Below, piece after piece: positions 15,442 to 28,700 of a DNA stretch of 64,000 nucleotides; position 1 is the stretch's first letter; each line of letters starts with the position of its first letter. Under the pieces are notes generated by a model. That model was not told where the DNA came from. It made no database searches and worked only from the letters and a program-made list of their open reading frames with translations. Origin of the DNA: Sipunculus nudus (lineage: Eukaryota > Annelida > Sipuncula > Golfingiida > Sipunculidae); the NCBI GenBank assembly GCA_026874595.1, contig CM049318.1, forward strand, positions 59,432,250 through 59,496,249, written 5' to 3'. The translations under genes were made by a program, and so were the position numbers.

Positions 15442-16047
15442 CATCATTATTATCATCATTATTATAATTATTGGTGTTATTATTATTATTATCATTAGTA
15501 GTAGTATAAGTACAAAATGTACTGATATTATATTTAATATATACACATGATAGCAAATGGTTGTAGGCTTTCCCCGGAAAAATAACGTCACTGTGGGAAT
15601 ACCCATATGGAGCCATCTGCGGCGCAGATTGGAAACCGTACAGAGAGAGTTCTGAAATTGCAATATACGGCGCCGTATCCGTGTATATATAAACACTCCT
15701 TATATTTTATCATATTTTAATTCCAACCGCACCCAATCCGTTTATGTGTCCGGATAAGTGGAAACACAATTTAAGACACCAGTGAAATAAAGGTGTTACG
15801 TGAAGGATCATGACGTCATGCTCTCTTACCTTGAGGGTCTCGTTGTACAGGTGTTTATGAATGACCAGCAGGTGGCAGGTTGAGTCGGCGATGATGGAAG
15901 CGTTCCTGACATTGTCTTTGTTGATCAAGGCCAGCTCTCCGAAACTCTGACCACTCTCTGCAGGAAGACAGGAAAATCACGGACCCGTGATCCTCGTAGC
16001 CACAACATCGAATTACCAAATCACAAGAAACAACTAATGCTAATGTA

Positions 16048-16110
<63 letters not shown>

Positions 16111-19100
16111 TATATATATTTATTACAATTTTGATATTAAACACATATATTATGTGATGTTTTGTATTGTGATATATTTTATTAATATCATTATATATAT
16201 CAAGGAATTTATAAGTTTTAAAATTATACTTTTTATATTATATTATATTATATTATACATGTATTTTATTTTCCTATGTTCGTTAATGTCACTAATATAT
16301 TAAAAGGTTTCAAATTATCAACTATACCGTGTTATTAGAGCATATGTCAAACTTTATAAATACGAAAGACATTTCAAGCCTTCTTTTGAATATTCAGCAA
16401 TTTTTACTCTGTTTTATTTTTTTTCTTTGCCTAAACCATGTGCATAGTTACCGTAGACCATGATGAATTTGCCGTAGTGGGCGCGAGTCGCTTTCTGTTT
16501 GTGTTTGACTTCTACAGGTGCTGCCGTCTGTTGTACATTCACGTCATTAACACGAGGTGGCTCAGCAGGGGGCGCCTTGGTCTCTGGGGGCCCTTTTTCT
16601 CCCTCGTCCGCGGACCTATGCGTCTTATCTCCATCTGTCTGAGCTTCTTTACGAGGAGTAGACTGTTTTGATGGGGGGCTTAGTTTCACAGGTGGCCGCA
16701 CGGGGGCGTCCTTTGCTGATCCCTCGTCTTCGCCTGATTTCTTGGCATCGATGTACACAGAGACTTGACCGTTCAAAATGATATAAAACCTAAAACAAGA
16801 TAATATCCCTGTTAAAGTAATTTACAATTAATTATGTTTTAACCCTTTATTTTTCATAGGACCACTCATGCTCACTACCTAGAACTAGAACTCCCTCCCC
16901 AATTCGGCTGGATTTTCGTATTTCTCACATATTGCATATCTGATTTCAGTTCTATAGTTCCATTATTCTGAAGCATCCCATATCTATATTAACTAGTGGT
17001 CGGCTGTAAAATCATGTCCCATTATTGGAAGAAAACAAATGACCGATGATTGATCATTAATCGATCATTTTATTTACATTTTCTGTATAACCGTTAAATT
17101 TATACCTAAAATACTGACCAAGCAAAATCAGGCTGACCTGTACATCACAATGACAGGTCAATTATATTGCCAAATTGTTGACACCCGTATGATGCACAAA
17201 GTTCAGTTTAAAGAAGATGCATCTAGTTGGGTAAAGATTTACAAAAATACGAAGCTGTCACGAAACGCTTGAGTTCTAAGAAATAATCCCTTCACCTAGC
17301 CTCTTTGGGCCCTAGGTGCTCAACGGGCCAAATAATGCATGGGGGTAGTATGTCGATCTGTGGGTCGGGGACACAAGTAATATGTTGTACAGCAGCACCT
17401 CGAGATCTAGACTGGTAGCCCGCTCTATTATGGCACCGCTGCTCTAGGCCAATCATAGAGACGGGCGTACAACGCCATCTTATATACTCTTGGCAGACTG
17501 GTACCAACTCCAGTATATATTATATATGAGAAAAATAAGCATTTCGTTTGCTCAAAGAAGTTACCATAAGTTTGCTGTATATTAAATGTGACATCAATGA
17601 TTAGATTAATAGATATTAATAATTAATCACTGCTACGTACAGTGGAAAATCAAAGATTCAGTATATCGTATTATCTATGCAAACCATCATTCAATTTTTG
17701 TGCAACAACTCATTTTTCAATATTTGAAAACTAGAAATAACTAAAGAAAGTTATTTTATAAGAAATCTTCGCGGATAATCAACCAGGATCACGTGAACGT
17801 CCATGATAACCGGTATGAGCGTGCATACTGAAGTAGAAACCAGTCAATAGGTAAGTCAGGATGTGCAACTGGGACTACTTAAGATGGCGTTGTACGCCTG
17901 TCTCTATGCTTGGCCGAGGGCCATAATAGAGCAGGGTACCAGTCTACTCGAGATCAGCTACGTCATGGCTCCAACAAACGCACTTGAAAACGACGAAATA
18001 GCCGTTGAAATGACGACGTATTATACTGAAGCCACTTATCCTGTTGCCACACCGGGTTATGAAAATAGCGTTCAGGTAGAACTGCCATGACTAATGTTTC
18101 AGATACAAGGTTTACTAGACGATATGAACTAAATCAGATAAAAAAAAACAAGCACATGATGGTTACAGCTGATTTTAATGCAACTCGAGAATGCTTCTTT
18201 TTAAATTGTTTGCTACTTTAGTTCTGGTCTTATTTTCCTATCTCTAACTGGATTAAAATATGTTTTTTTTTTTCTGGTTAATATGACTTCTTTGCAGTTT
18301 GTACGCTTTGTACATTTGCAAACTTTACATATATAATCGTTTGCGATCAGTTATGAAAAAACGCAACCAATTTAATCGATATAATTTACTAATTGGCACA
18401 TCGCTAGTTAACCGTTCAACATTTGATAAAGATAGATTTAAAATTGATTAAAATATTACTTTAATGTAAATAAAAGAGAATCAGAATGCGTCCGAAATCA
18501 AATCTTAATCTGAACAGAAAAAGACTGATCTAAGAATATAGAAATCCGAGCATATATATGGTTAAAATGAAATTAACTACAGGTTGCAAGGTGATGACGC
18601 TTGTGCATGCTACCATATCATGTTTGATATATGGCATATTCTTCGCATCGAGAACTTAACTATGTCGTTGGCTTTCGCATCATCTTTATCACCTACTTAA
18701 AATTTATTTTAAAATCAAATTTTTACCAGGATTACGGAGCCTAAAATAAAGTAAGTGTAGTCTTAGGTACCGCCCAGAGTACGCGCCTGCGGGAAGCCGG
18801 CGCATTTTGCTGATGAGAAATCTGTTGATGACTTTTCACACCAGATGGCGGGGTCGCGTATAGAAATATATGTCGTGCCTTGCACCAATTAAACAACATT
18901 GTAAAATGCGAAAATACGGCGGCTTGCTGCAACCCGGCCCGGAGCGTAATTATCGTTGGCTCGCAAGTAAAGCACTCTGTCTGGGCGAATATAATCACTG
19001 TGGTAATAGAATATTATGTAGCTTCAAGAGAAGCGGACAATGTTTTACCTGTCTCCCTTGTCGCCTTGTTTGATGATGACGTCATCTTTATCGAAACTCG

Positions 19101-20444
19101 TGTATTCACAGTTCTTGATGATGTTTAAAATCACAGCTGAAAAGAGGAAACATAACAAGGTTATGCTTTATATAGTTTGAAATTTTATTTTTTTTTTTAA
19201 ATATTCCAATTAGACATTCCAATTAGTCTGTCGTCGAACTATTAATTGTCCTGTAAATATGGGAGGGGTGCATTGTGCAAATGCATGGAAAATGTATTTA
19301 AAACAAGATGAACGGTATAATATAAAGATAAAAATACTGGTGGTTAAATGAAAGCCAGGTAAACGTATTCAGACGTGCTTTTTATGTAACGGGAGAACTG
19401 CGCCCAGATTAGAATAAGAGACTGTGCTCTTATGTGATTGCCTGGTGCAAAAATGACTTCATGGACAGAATATAGAAATGGGTTTAATCAAGCAATAAAT
19501 GCTATTTTTATTCTTTTCTGGGAAAATGATGTCCACAGTATCCAATTTACTAAGCTTTTGCTGCGATCTAGGCTATTTTTGTCACAACAGTTTCCTGTGA
19601 CTAACGTTACTGCAGATTTGACAGTTGCCTCGATTAAGTGTGTTGAGAGCTTTTTGAAATATCATAAATCTCATATTTTTTGGGTAACGATAAATTATGT
19701 AAAATGTTTTATGATCGAAAATGGGCACATTTTATGCAAAAAAAATCCACTTTAATACTTTAATAAGCAAATGTGTTATGTGGTAAGTTAATCCGGTTTA
19801 GAGGACGTTTGCATCAAAATAACTGGTTAGAACGAACGAAGCCTATGTCGTTGTGTATGCAGCGACGTCTGGTTAGGGTGTATTAAAGTATAATCCGTTT
19901 TAGAACCTGTGCGGACAAGGGCCTGGAAACGGACTCCAGAAAAATCAAAATATTTCCAAAGATAGTATAACAAGCCGTATACATGCACCAGAAAACATTG
20001 AGTGATTGTGATATATAATGTACTTAACATAAAAAAATAGACACCAAGCATTTCCAAGCCGTCACCAAAGGGGAGGGCCTCGTGATTACACATAAGTCTT
20101 ACTCATTAGAGTGGGAGCAGGTTCAATATTAAGTTTTCTTTGTGTAGCGGAGCGCACCACTTGCCCGTGAGATTAAAAGGAAGAGAGGGGCAACTTTTAA
20201 TGCTTTGTCTTGAGCGGTTCTGTAAGCATGGAAGTCCTTGATCTCTCATGCTTTTGTTTCCCAGTCTTATTATATACGCAATTCAAATTATAAAATAGAT
20301 ACTAAAAAATTAAGTTTCAGTTGTTCCATAAAAATAGCGAGAGTGTAAACTTCATAATTTCTGATAAAAACTATGCCACATATTAGGTGAAGCATAACTG
20401 AAACATCTCTGTTCTTGTGTTTTCGTCCGAATCTTTCTATTTAT

Positions 20445-20497
<53 letters not shown>

Positions 20498-23400
20498 CAG
20501 TTCTGAGGCGCACAGAGCTTCAGTTTGATCGCGGATGCCCGCAAATAACGATCGCCCCTGAGAGATTCATCTTGTCGTCTGCTGAAATTAGATACTGTTT
20601 GCTAACCTTTTACATTATAAACATATTACATGCTCACAGTATTTTCCATGTCAATATTAGCTGCAACTATAAATAGATCTTCAGAAACGGAGGACAACAG
20701 AAGGACCAAACATTCAGTGGCGCCCTCTTTGGAGGTTATAAGGAAATAATGAAAAGGTACTCCTTGAACTATGTGTAATGTTGGTCCAGAGGAGTCAGCG
20801 CGAATAAATAGTTCAGAACTGGCCGCTGACGGACCTCAGTTCTGGAATAGAAGCTAAAAAAAACTCTGGTGAAAATCCACCGCATGCCTTATTTTGGCAC
20901 ACGTTTTATAAACCGTAAAACTGAATTATCAAATCAGTTTATCACAGCATGAAATACAAGAAGAGAAATAAATCTATATCATATCGACTGTGGTGTCGTT
21001 CATCCGTTGTCACGCAACTGCTCCTGCTACGCATTTGGGATGCCCTTTTTGTTCGGAACTGTCGGGGATTATGCTAAGTGCGTCGTAAGGGTGTTATTTC
21101 TCGTAATGTCACCTTAATATTGAAAAATTTGATATTATTTCTCAAAGCGTCGATCACAGCGCCTTCTATCAGAAAACATATGTACTGTGCAAAAAACGGC
21201 AATTCGATAGTATTTCATATGCATTTGAAATATCCGAGTACCGGTATGTGCTTTGTGAGGGCCCGACTCTGTAAAATTGTCTCAGAGTACGTAAGATAAG
21301 AAATGGGTATGCCTATATTTGATAAAACTCAAAATGGTTGCAAATCTCAGATAAATATTACACCGCCACGATTATGCTTTTATCCTTGTTGGTTGTTTCA
21401 TTGTTTGTCTGTTAGCAACTTATCCGAAAAGTGATGAACTTTTATTGATAGCATGCATGTGTTGTAGGGTTAAAGCGACACCCAAGGAATATCCCCTTAG
21501 ATTTCTTGAGTAATCATACATTTTTTTCAAAAGACTTTGCTATTGTGAGATTTTTCAAGCGAGCAGAGGTAACCTGTGATCCAACCATAGTGTTTGTGAG
21601 CCGTGACACACATTTTGTCACAAGTGGTATCTGCCTACATTCGCATATCACGTTTACACAGTTTTACGAAGTTAAAAAAAAATAACATGTCCATTCATGT
21701 TTCACATTACAGTAACGTTCCCCATTACATTCTACACTAAAATAAAAAGGCAGAGATAACAATACTTACATTTGTCCAAATTTTGCAGCAGTGAGCTCTT
21801 TTTACGCAACCATGGCAATACAAGATCAATTTCCGGTTCAGAGCGCATGCTCGGTGTCTTTGAGATGATCTGGATGACCCGTTTGTGCATCTGACCGGGC
21901 ACCATGGCAGAGGGCTTTGGCCTGTAAAATAGAAAAATAAAAATGTTTTTAAAACACGTGTGCTCATCTGAAATTACACATTTTTACTGGTTCTTTCCTT
22001 CCCGACATGCAGTGCGTGGAATTAAAAAAAAAGCCTATGTAGACCTGCAGAGGTGTATAGTTTTTTTTTGGATGAAGGTGACCGCCACCATTCTTATATG
22101 GTCTTATCTGACTCTCAACTTCTAAAGGCAGAGTCTCATTTAGGTTTGACATGACAGGGCGGAAGCACTCGCTTTCTGTCATTTTATTTTACATCCTGGT
22201 GTTATCCAGGCCCGGTGTCTACCGCACCTGCTAGCCCTTGGTGTATAATCTCCCTCATTGTTAGGTCACCGATAAACCCCAAAGACGCACTCGTTTGTGA
22301 GTAATATACGGCTTCGGGGCACAGCCTTTCCATTTAACTCGCACAGCGCTCACCTTTGGTGGGACCGACCGTTAAAAGAAAAAAAAAAACTCCGCTTCTC
22401 GCAGATTTTAACTCACGACCTCCCGTTCTTGAGTCCTGTGCTCTTCCCCTGGACCACAGGAACCTGTGCAGAGGTGCCAAGTTAGTAGAACCCGAAAACT
22501 TGAGATTCCTAACGCAGTCGGAGTCTGGGGACATGCTGGCCAGGATGATTTGTTTAAAATTAACACCTAGACCGGAGCAGCCTAGTGATGTGGCCCGTAG
22601 TTAATGTCCGAGCCTAAGAGTGAGGCTGGGGAAAGGCTAATACATGAAAACATGGGTGTCAAAAGTATATCACCGTCACAGGAGAATTTTTTAAGAGACT
22701 TTCTTTGCAGGAATTTACCTAAAGTTCACTAATGTGGGCTGAGAGTGGGTCAGAAATAACATAAATTCAACAATTAAGAGTTAGGCAGGTTTAAAGCTGG
22801 CTTCAAAACTTGAGTGGATGCTGTCATAGCACAAGCAGGACCTGAGGCGTTGCCCGGGACAGAGGGGTGTCGTCACTATAGATAGGTTTTGGACCTCCAC
22901 TGTAGCATTCCCAGGGACCACATCTATTGTCTCTAATAAAAAGGTGCCAGCTATGGAGAGATGCCAGTAATTAATGGGACATAATCAGGAGCAATGTTAT
23001 GCCTAATCTTTCACACTATCAATTCCAGCACACAGCCTCAGTATCTCGAATACGGCTGTTTAACACCTTTCTACAGCTCTGCGTGTTGGAAAACACAATC
23101 CGCGTGTGTTTGTTTACCATAACAAGACCGCGTGGCCGGGGGTCCTATTGTGAGCCGCAAGACGAGGTTTTAAAGCCAGCGGGGACATGTTTTACATTTT
23201 TGGGCAAGGTGTGGACAAAGACGGTGAGAGAAGTTTCATGTTTTAACCCTTATTTTCATGAGTTTGAAAAGTGTTGAGGCTCCTGGATGCAAACAGCCCC
23301 CACTCGCTGTGTTTATGTTGACACCTTTTATCGCGCCCGGTCAACTGTTTTTTAACCCTCGTTTAAAGGAGTAAGCAAGCGGTTTCAAAGCAATATTTGG

Positions 23401-25405
23401 GCAGGTATAGATTTATTAGAAAGGGAAGAAGCAATTTTTTGGGTGTTAATTCAACATGCTTTAATAGGTGAATGGGCCCCTTTAAAGGTTTACCCGTAAA
23501 CTTTTTTTTACTGTGATTGCGTCATTCAAGAATGACTAATCTTTCTATATATTAATACAGATGTTTGTTTTTTCCCCTCGAACCAGCAGAAACTGACCAT
23601 GGCACTGGGTTAATTTGACATCAGCGTAACTCAAATGCGCTGACTAAAAGAATGCTTACCAACGTGAGCCTTTCACTTCGACAGTATATCATGTACATGT
23701 ACCATGTTCTGTCCTCTTAAACGGTGACCCAACAGGTCACCCACCGTCTAGTCGTTGTTAAAGTAAAAAGTAAGATCTGTTAATAATGAGTGTTCGAACC
23801 ACAAAGAACGTAAACTTTTGGTTCATTTCTGTTTATATCTGGGGTCACTATAAAGAGTTAACACTATGTCAATATGATCAAAGTAAAAAGGATTATCTAT
23901 GTAAGAGGTATGTAGGTTCATTGATCCCCTTATTCAATTGTCAGTTCCATGAATATTTAGATGTCACGTACCGGTATCGGCTTTTCTTTTTCTTCACATT
24001 TACACTTGGACGTCGCCCGAACATGTTGGTTAATTAACATTGAAGTAAAAACGTTCTATGTTTTAATCAGCCGTGCGCAGACTGGCAATTAGACTTTGGC
24101 TTTGACGGTGAGAGATACAAGTATATACGCACCAGCTAATTAGCTTGAACTCGTAAACCAAATCACGCTTATGATTAAAACACCCTGCGTATGTCAGGTT
24201 ATCAAGTGTGTATAATCCGGGATCGAAAAGATCAAGGAGCTTTTATTTCTTAGACACCGTGGTGTTCGACCTTGTAAGAGCAATATAACAATCTATTAGA
24301 CCACACCAGAAAATAATTGGTTTGATGTATTCCACAAAAAATAGTAAGTTTATATCTATGGATTCACGGCAGTTTTGCAAATATTGCGTGCATTGTGTCT
24401 CGTCCGATGTTTTAATAAGTCACTGGCTCGCAATATATTTTTAGATATCAGAGTTCGTAAAAAACTGTTAATTTCTTTGATGTGGCCTTGATTTTGGGAC
24501 AACAAGTTAGAGTGAGAGTGAGACTTGAGTTGAGACAGAATGCATGAAATGCAGGATGGATACTGAAATATGTGCCAGTTCTTGAAATGGAAGATATGAA
24601 CAACACACAGTTTTATCAGTTATCAATTATACCTCAAAAAAAGTAATTAAGATTTTTAAAGTTAACAAACATAAACTCTTTGAAGAGATTAAGAGCATCA
24701 GTTTTTAACATGACCGAATTTACATTTTATAATAATAATAATAATTACCGCAATATAAAGGTGCTGCTATTCTACAGGAGTTTTTTCTTTGGCCTTATCA
24801 CTAACGAGCGCATTAAGTAGATCGTTAGATAACAGGACACGTATATACTACTCCACTAGACATGCCCGTCACTAATGGCATGTCATTACTTAATAGACTC
24901 GGTGTATCTATAATGTATACAAAGGAATGTCTTAATTGACCTCAAAGAGAGCACCAAGAATATGTTTTACAAGTATTTTTCTGGAGCGTTGATAGGCAAA
25001 CAATTAGAGTCAACATTCATTTATTTGGTATGCCTGTAAGTTAGACACTTATTCTTGTGATTTTATTTTTAGAGTTTGTGATTCACGCCGAGTGTGATAG
25101 CATATAAAACCATAGTCGACTGTGCATTCGCTTGCAAAGTCTGAGTGTTGATAATGATGACTGGCTCGTGTGGCTCTCTGTGATAAGCTATGTCTTTTAT
25201 AATGTATTGTTATTGTTCATGAATATACAGTTAAATAAATTCTGAAATAAAATAAAGAAAATGCACGTTCAAACTAAAGTCACCTATAGCTATATATGGA
25301 CCTTGTAATAATAAGCTAAACCGGGGCGATGTCTTCTAAGTTACTCCCTCATTTGTTCTATTTGTCAGGGTCTAAAGGATGATAATGATGAAGATGATAA
25401 TAATG

Positions 25406-25449
<44 letters not shown>

Positions 25450-25717
25450 TAATAATTATAATATTAATAACAATAATAATCTATATTGTCAATGATGGTG
25501 GTACCAATCTTCTGTGGCAATTCCTCGGTAATGCTAGTTTTTGGTCTTGAACTGACGGTGACAATGCCTTTAATGTGCTAAGGGGGATCATTCCTACTAT
25601 ATTTACTGAAATCTTGAAAAAAAATTGGCACCATTACAATAAAGTGATATATGGCAGCGCTATCTGTCATAAACCACACAAACGAATAATATGGTTTTGA
25701 TGATGATGATGATGATG

Positions 25718-25765
<48 letters not shown>

Positions 25766-28700
25766 TACCCATTTTGGTTTCCTGGTAAAGCAAGTTGGTT
25801 AAGATGCTGCTTCGATTGAATATGTAGGGATGTAACAATAGATTTGAGTTTATCTGGTCAGGATTATTGTACCCACAAAATGAAACATAGCAACCTATTA
25901 TCCTCCTCTCAAACGGTAAAATAAGTGGCATATTCAGTAACCAGACTGAAAGAGTGACAAATACATGTATTGTAATACCACACAACATCCATGCACCAAC
26001 ACATGTAATGTGCATGATGTGGTGTAAAGCAAAACTAGTACTCGGACATACAGGGCTGTTTCATGCATGGTTTCCTCTCGGACTTTCACAGGGGTCGTTA
26101 TAACGCCTTTCCGCCTGTCACAGAGAGGCAAACACGTGCACGGAAAGGCATTATTAATTTTTACTATCCGTTGGAAAGGTGTACACCTAGATAAAATAAG
26201 ATATTAGCCTTCAGTTCCAGGAATTTGTCGTTGACTTGCAATTCATTACATTAAAATAAATTAGTAAATAGACAGATACATAAATATAATACATTAAAAT
26301 ACATAAAAAATAACATATAACATATTGACTATATATGTAAAAATAAGCATGTAAAAATGATAAAACAGATAATTCAGCGGGTAAAACATAAAATTCAAAA
26401 CATTAAATATCTAAGAGGGTTGAGAGTTAAAAAGTTTAATACTGTATGGCACAAGAGATTTTTTAAAACGAATTGTTCTGCAGAATATTGTTTTCCCCAT
26501 TATAACCTGATAAGTAGTAACAATCATGAAACAAAAACAAAATATTTTACGGATGGTGTTCCCCTATATTTCCTGTATTTTCCTGTAAAAAATCAAAATG
26601 GTCTATAATTATTTATACCTTCCGATAGTTAGGCCCTCATCTCATATATTTTCATGTTTTTTTTTCACTGCACAATCGTGTTTCTGATATAACAGTGTTA
26701 CTATTGAAAACACTCAATTTTTTTTCGTGCAATTAAGTGTGCATGTATGATGGCATGCAATATGGCAGAATCAGGTTTACATTAGCTGAGCGAGGTTGAT
26801 ATGATGGTAGGATGCATCTTTGGCGGAAAGGCAAATTTTTCTGCGGAGAGGCAAACCTGAATTGATGCTTTTCCGTTAGAAAGGTGAAAATTTCAAAGTA
26901 TTGCGATCCCTGCTTTCAGTTCTGTTAACGTATTAGCATGTTGGTTGTCATGTGATTGAAGTATTGCTCCCAGAACAGATACTGGGTCCGGATTTAATAT
27001 GCTGGTGCAAAGTGTGACGTCACTGGCCAAATATAGAAATGACTAAAATGTGCAATACATGTTTTTACTCTTTCCTGAAAAACTGGGACTTACAGTCTCA
27101 AAAATAATAAGCTTTTGTAGAGTCACCGTTGTATTCCCTGAGGGTGACGTCACTGCCGATTGGCAGTGCTCATAGATATGCCAACAGCTTTTTAACAATA
27201 AACACAACCACATGTATTTATTTTATTTCTGTGGAAAAATATATAGAAAAATGTTTTTCTTCCAAGAATTTGGTTCAGTTTATGCAAAATGTATATCAAT
27301 AACTTTTTTTTATAGGCAAGTGTGATATAAGATAATATAATGAGATTTGGAATACGTTAAATTTGTTTAATCATTTCGAGAAAAAAAGCACGATACCTCC
27401 TTTTTTGTTGTCACAGTTCTGGTTCACATTTTAAATTTAGTGAGTTAATAATTTAGGACAAAGAGACGAAATTTCCTGTAAAATGAAGGAAATGAGTACA
27501 ATTGCGGAATCCTTCATTTCTATCAAGTGAGTCTTTATTGGCCAGATATCACAACATGTACTAGATAAGGGAAATATATTCACTGTAGCCTCGACAAAAT
27601 GTGTATGTTTTCCTCGAAATCTGTGTTTGAAGAGCTGCTGTTTATACTGCTGCTAGTCTAATGGCGAACATAGGAGGAATCCAGGGTCCAGATCCCCCCC
27701 CCCCCCGCACCTTTTTTTCAGTCATCGTAACTTTTATCAAGGGTTTCAGGCGTGTTGCCCCCCCCCCCCCATTTACGGAACAGGAGACCTTTTTTCACGT
27801 TTTGTCATAAGTCCTACCGGGTTGGACTTCTCCTTTGCCTAAATCCTAGATCCGCCCCCGGAACATAATATATGTCGACAATTTAATTTTACGGTCACGA
27901 GCCAGACAATTCTAAAGCTAAGCTTGGGTAATCATGGCGTCGAGGGCTACAGGCGTTTACTGATGTGCCACAATAAAATCTTACATCTTTAGTGTGTTTG
28001 TACACTTGTTTGGTGAATTACTCAGTTAAGACCTCATGAATTTTCATTGAACCTCCTGGAATTTTAAGACATGGTAAAACATACCAGAAAACACTGTTTA
28101 ATTTATTATCGGTATAAATGAAGATTAAATAAGATATTAAGTTTACCTCAGTTTATGAATAAATTTTATGCTCGATTACTAGAATGTTCGTATCTGAGTA
28201 AGTGCCATGGCAATGCACTATGACCAACTACACTAAATTAGTACAATAATAAATCACTTCAGAATAGTGCATCGATACAACAACTGTTGTATAATCACGG
28301 CCCATATTGTAATGTTTTTAACGCAAAAGGTTGCACCTGCACTTTATATATATATATATATACACATGTATAAATGTATATATGTATATACATGTATATA
28401 TAATTATTTAATTCAGTGTATGAACGTCGATTATGACTGTGAAATCCATTTTTACAGAAAATCTACCCTATCAATAGGTGCATTTATACTGAGAACAGGT
28501 TGACCAAAGCCTGCATGGTTTTAACGGTATTTGGAAGCAAAAATAATTCTAGTTAATATTTAATTGGAACCCTTGCCTTGAAACAAACTGCAAATTATAC
28601 TTCTATATCATTATGTATCGAGATAACTTTTCGTGTCTTAGCGCATACAATTTGGCAAATAAATAACATAACATAAAATTTTGACCTATGATTATTATTT

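Larger units (their letters stand above)
4106..15829 (-). other. Gene 1 intron 5, 11.7 kb, repeat-rich
   Basis: It holds a degenerate tRNA-like SINE (~4383-4460), a repeat shared between ~4840-5062 and ~12370-12600, and AT microsatellites (~6216-6270, ~7288-7348). It also holds an ~85-bp tandem duplication (8699-8860), a diverged tandem array (~9880-10445), repeat B (11505-12218), element A (12969-13482), a hairpin (13998-14108) and an (ATT)n tract (15410-15495). No exon was found between 4106 and 15829, and exons 5 and 6 join in phase without one. Confidence 0.7.
19137..21769 (-). other. Gene 1 intron 2
   Basis: The 2.6-kb intron contains one copy of a diverged repeat (~19436-19745, second copy ~27000-27295) and an (AT)n tract at ~20449-20494. 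Nothing else stands out. Confidence 0.7.

Noticed and set aside
16037-16303. 88-codon Tyr/Ile-rich frame
   Set aside because: It is a translation of an (AT)n microsatellite and its AT-rich flank.
21737-21967. 76-codon minus-strand frame over exon 2 of gene 1
   Set aside because: This frame does not join exons 1 or 3 in phase. The alternative frame of the same exon does and gives a CNB lead-in helix.
22388-22466. Functional tRNA gene
   Set aside because: The B box is mutated and the acceptor stem does not pair, so a SINE head is the better reading.
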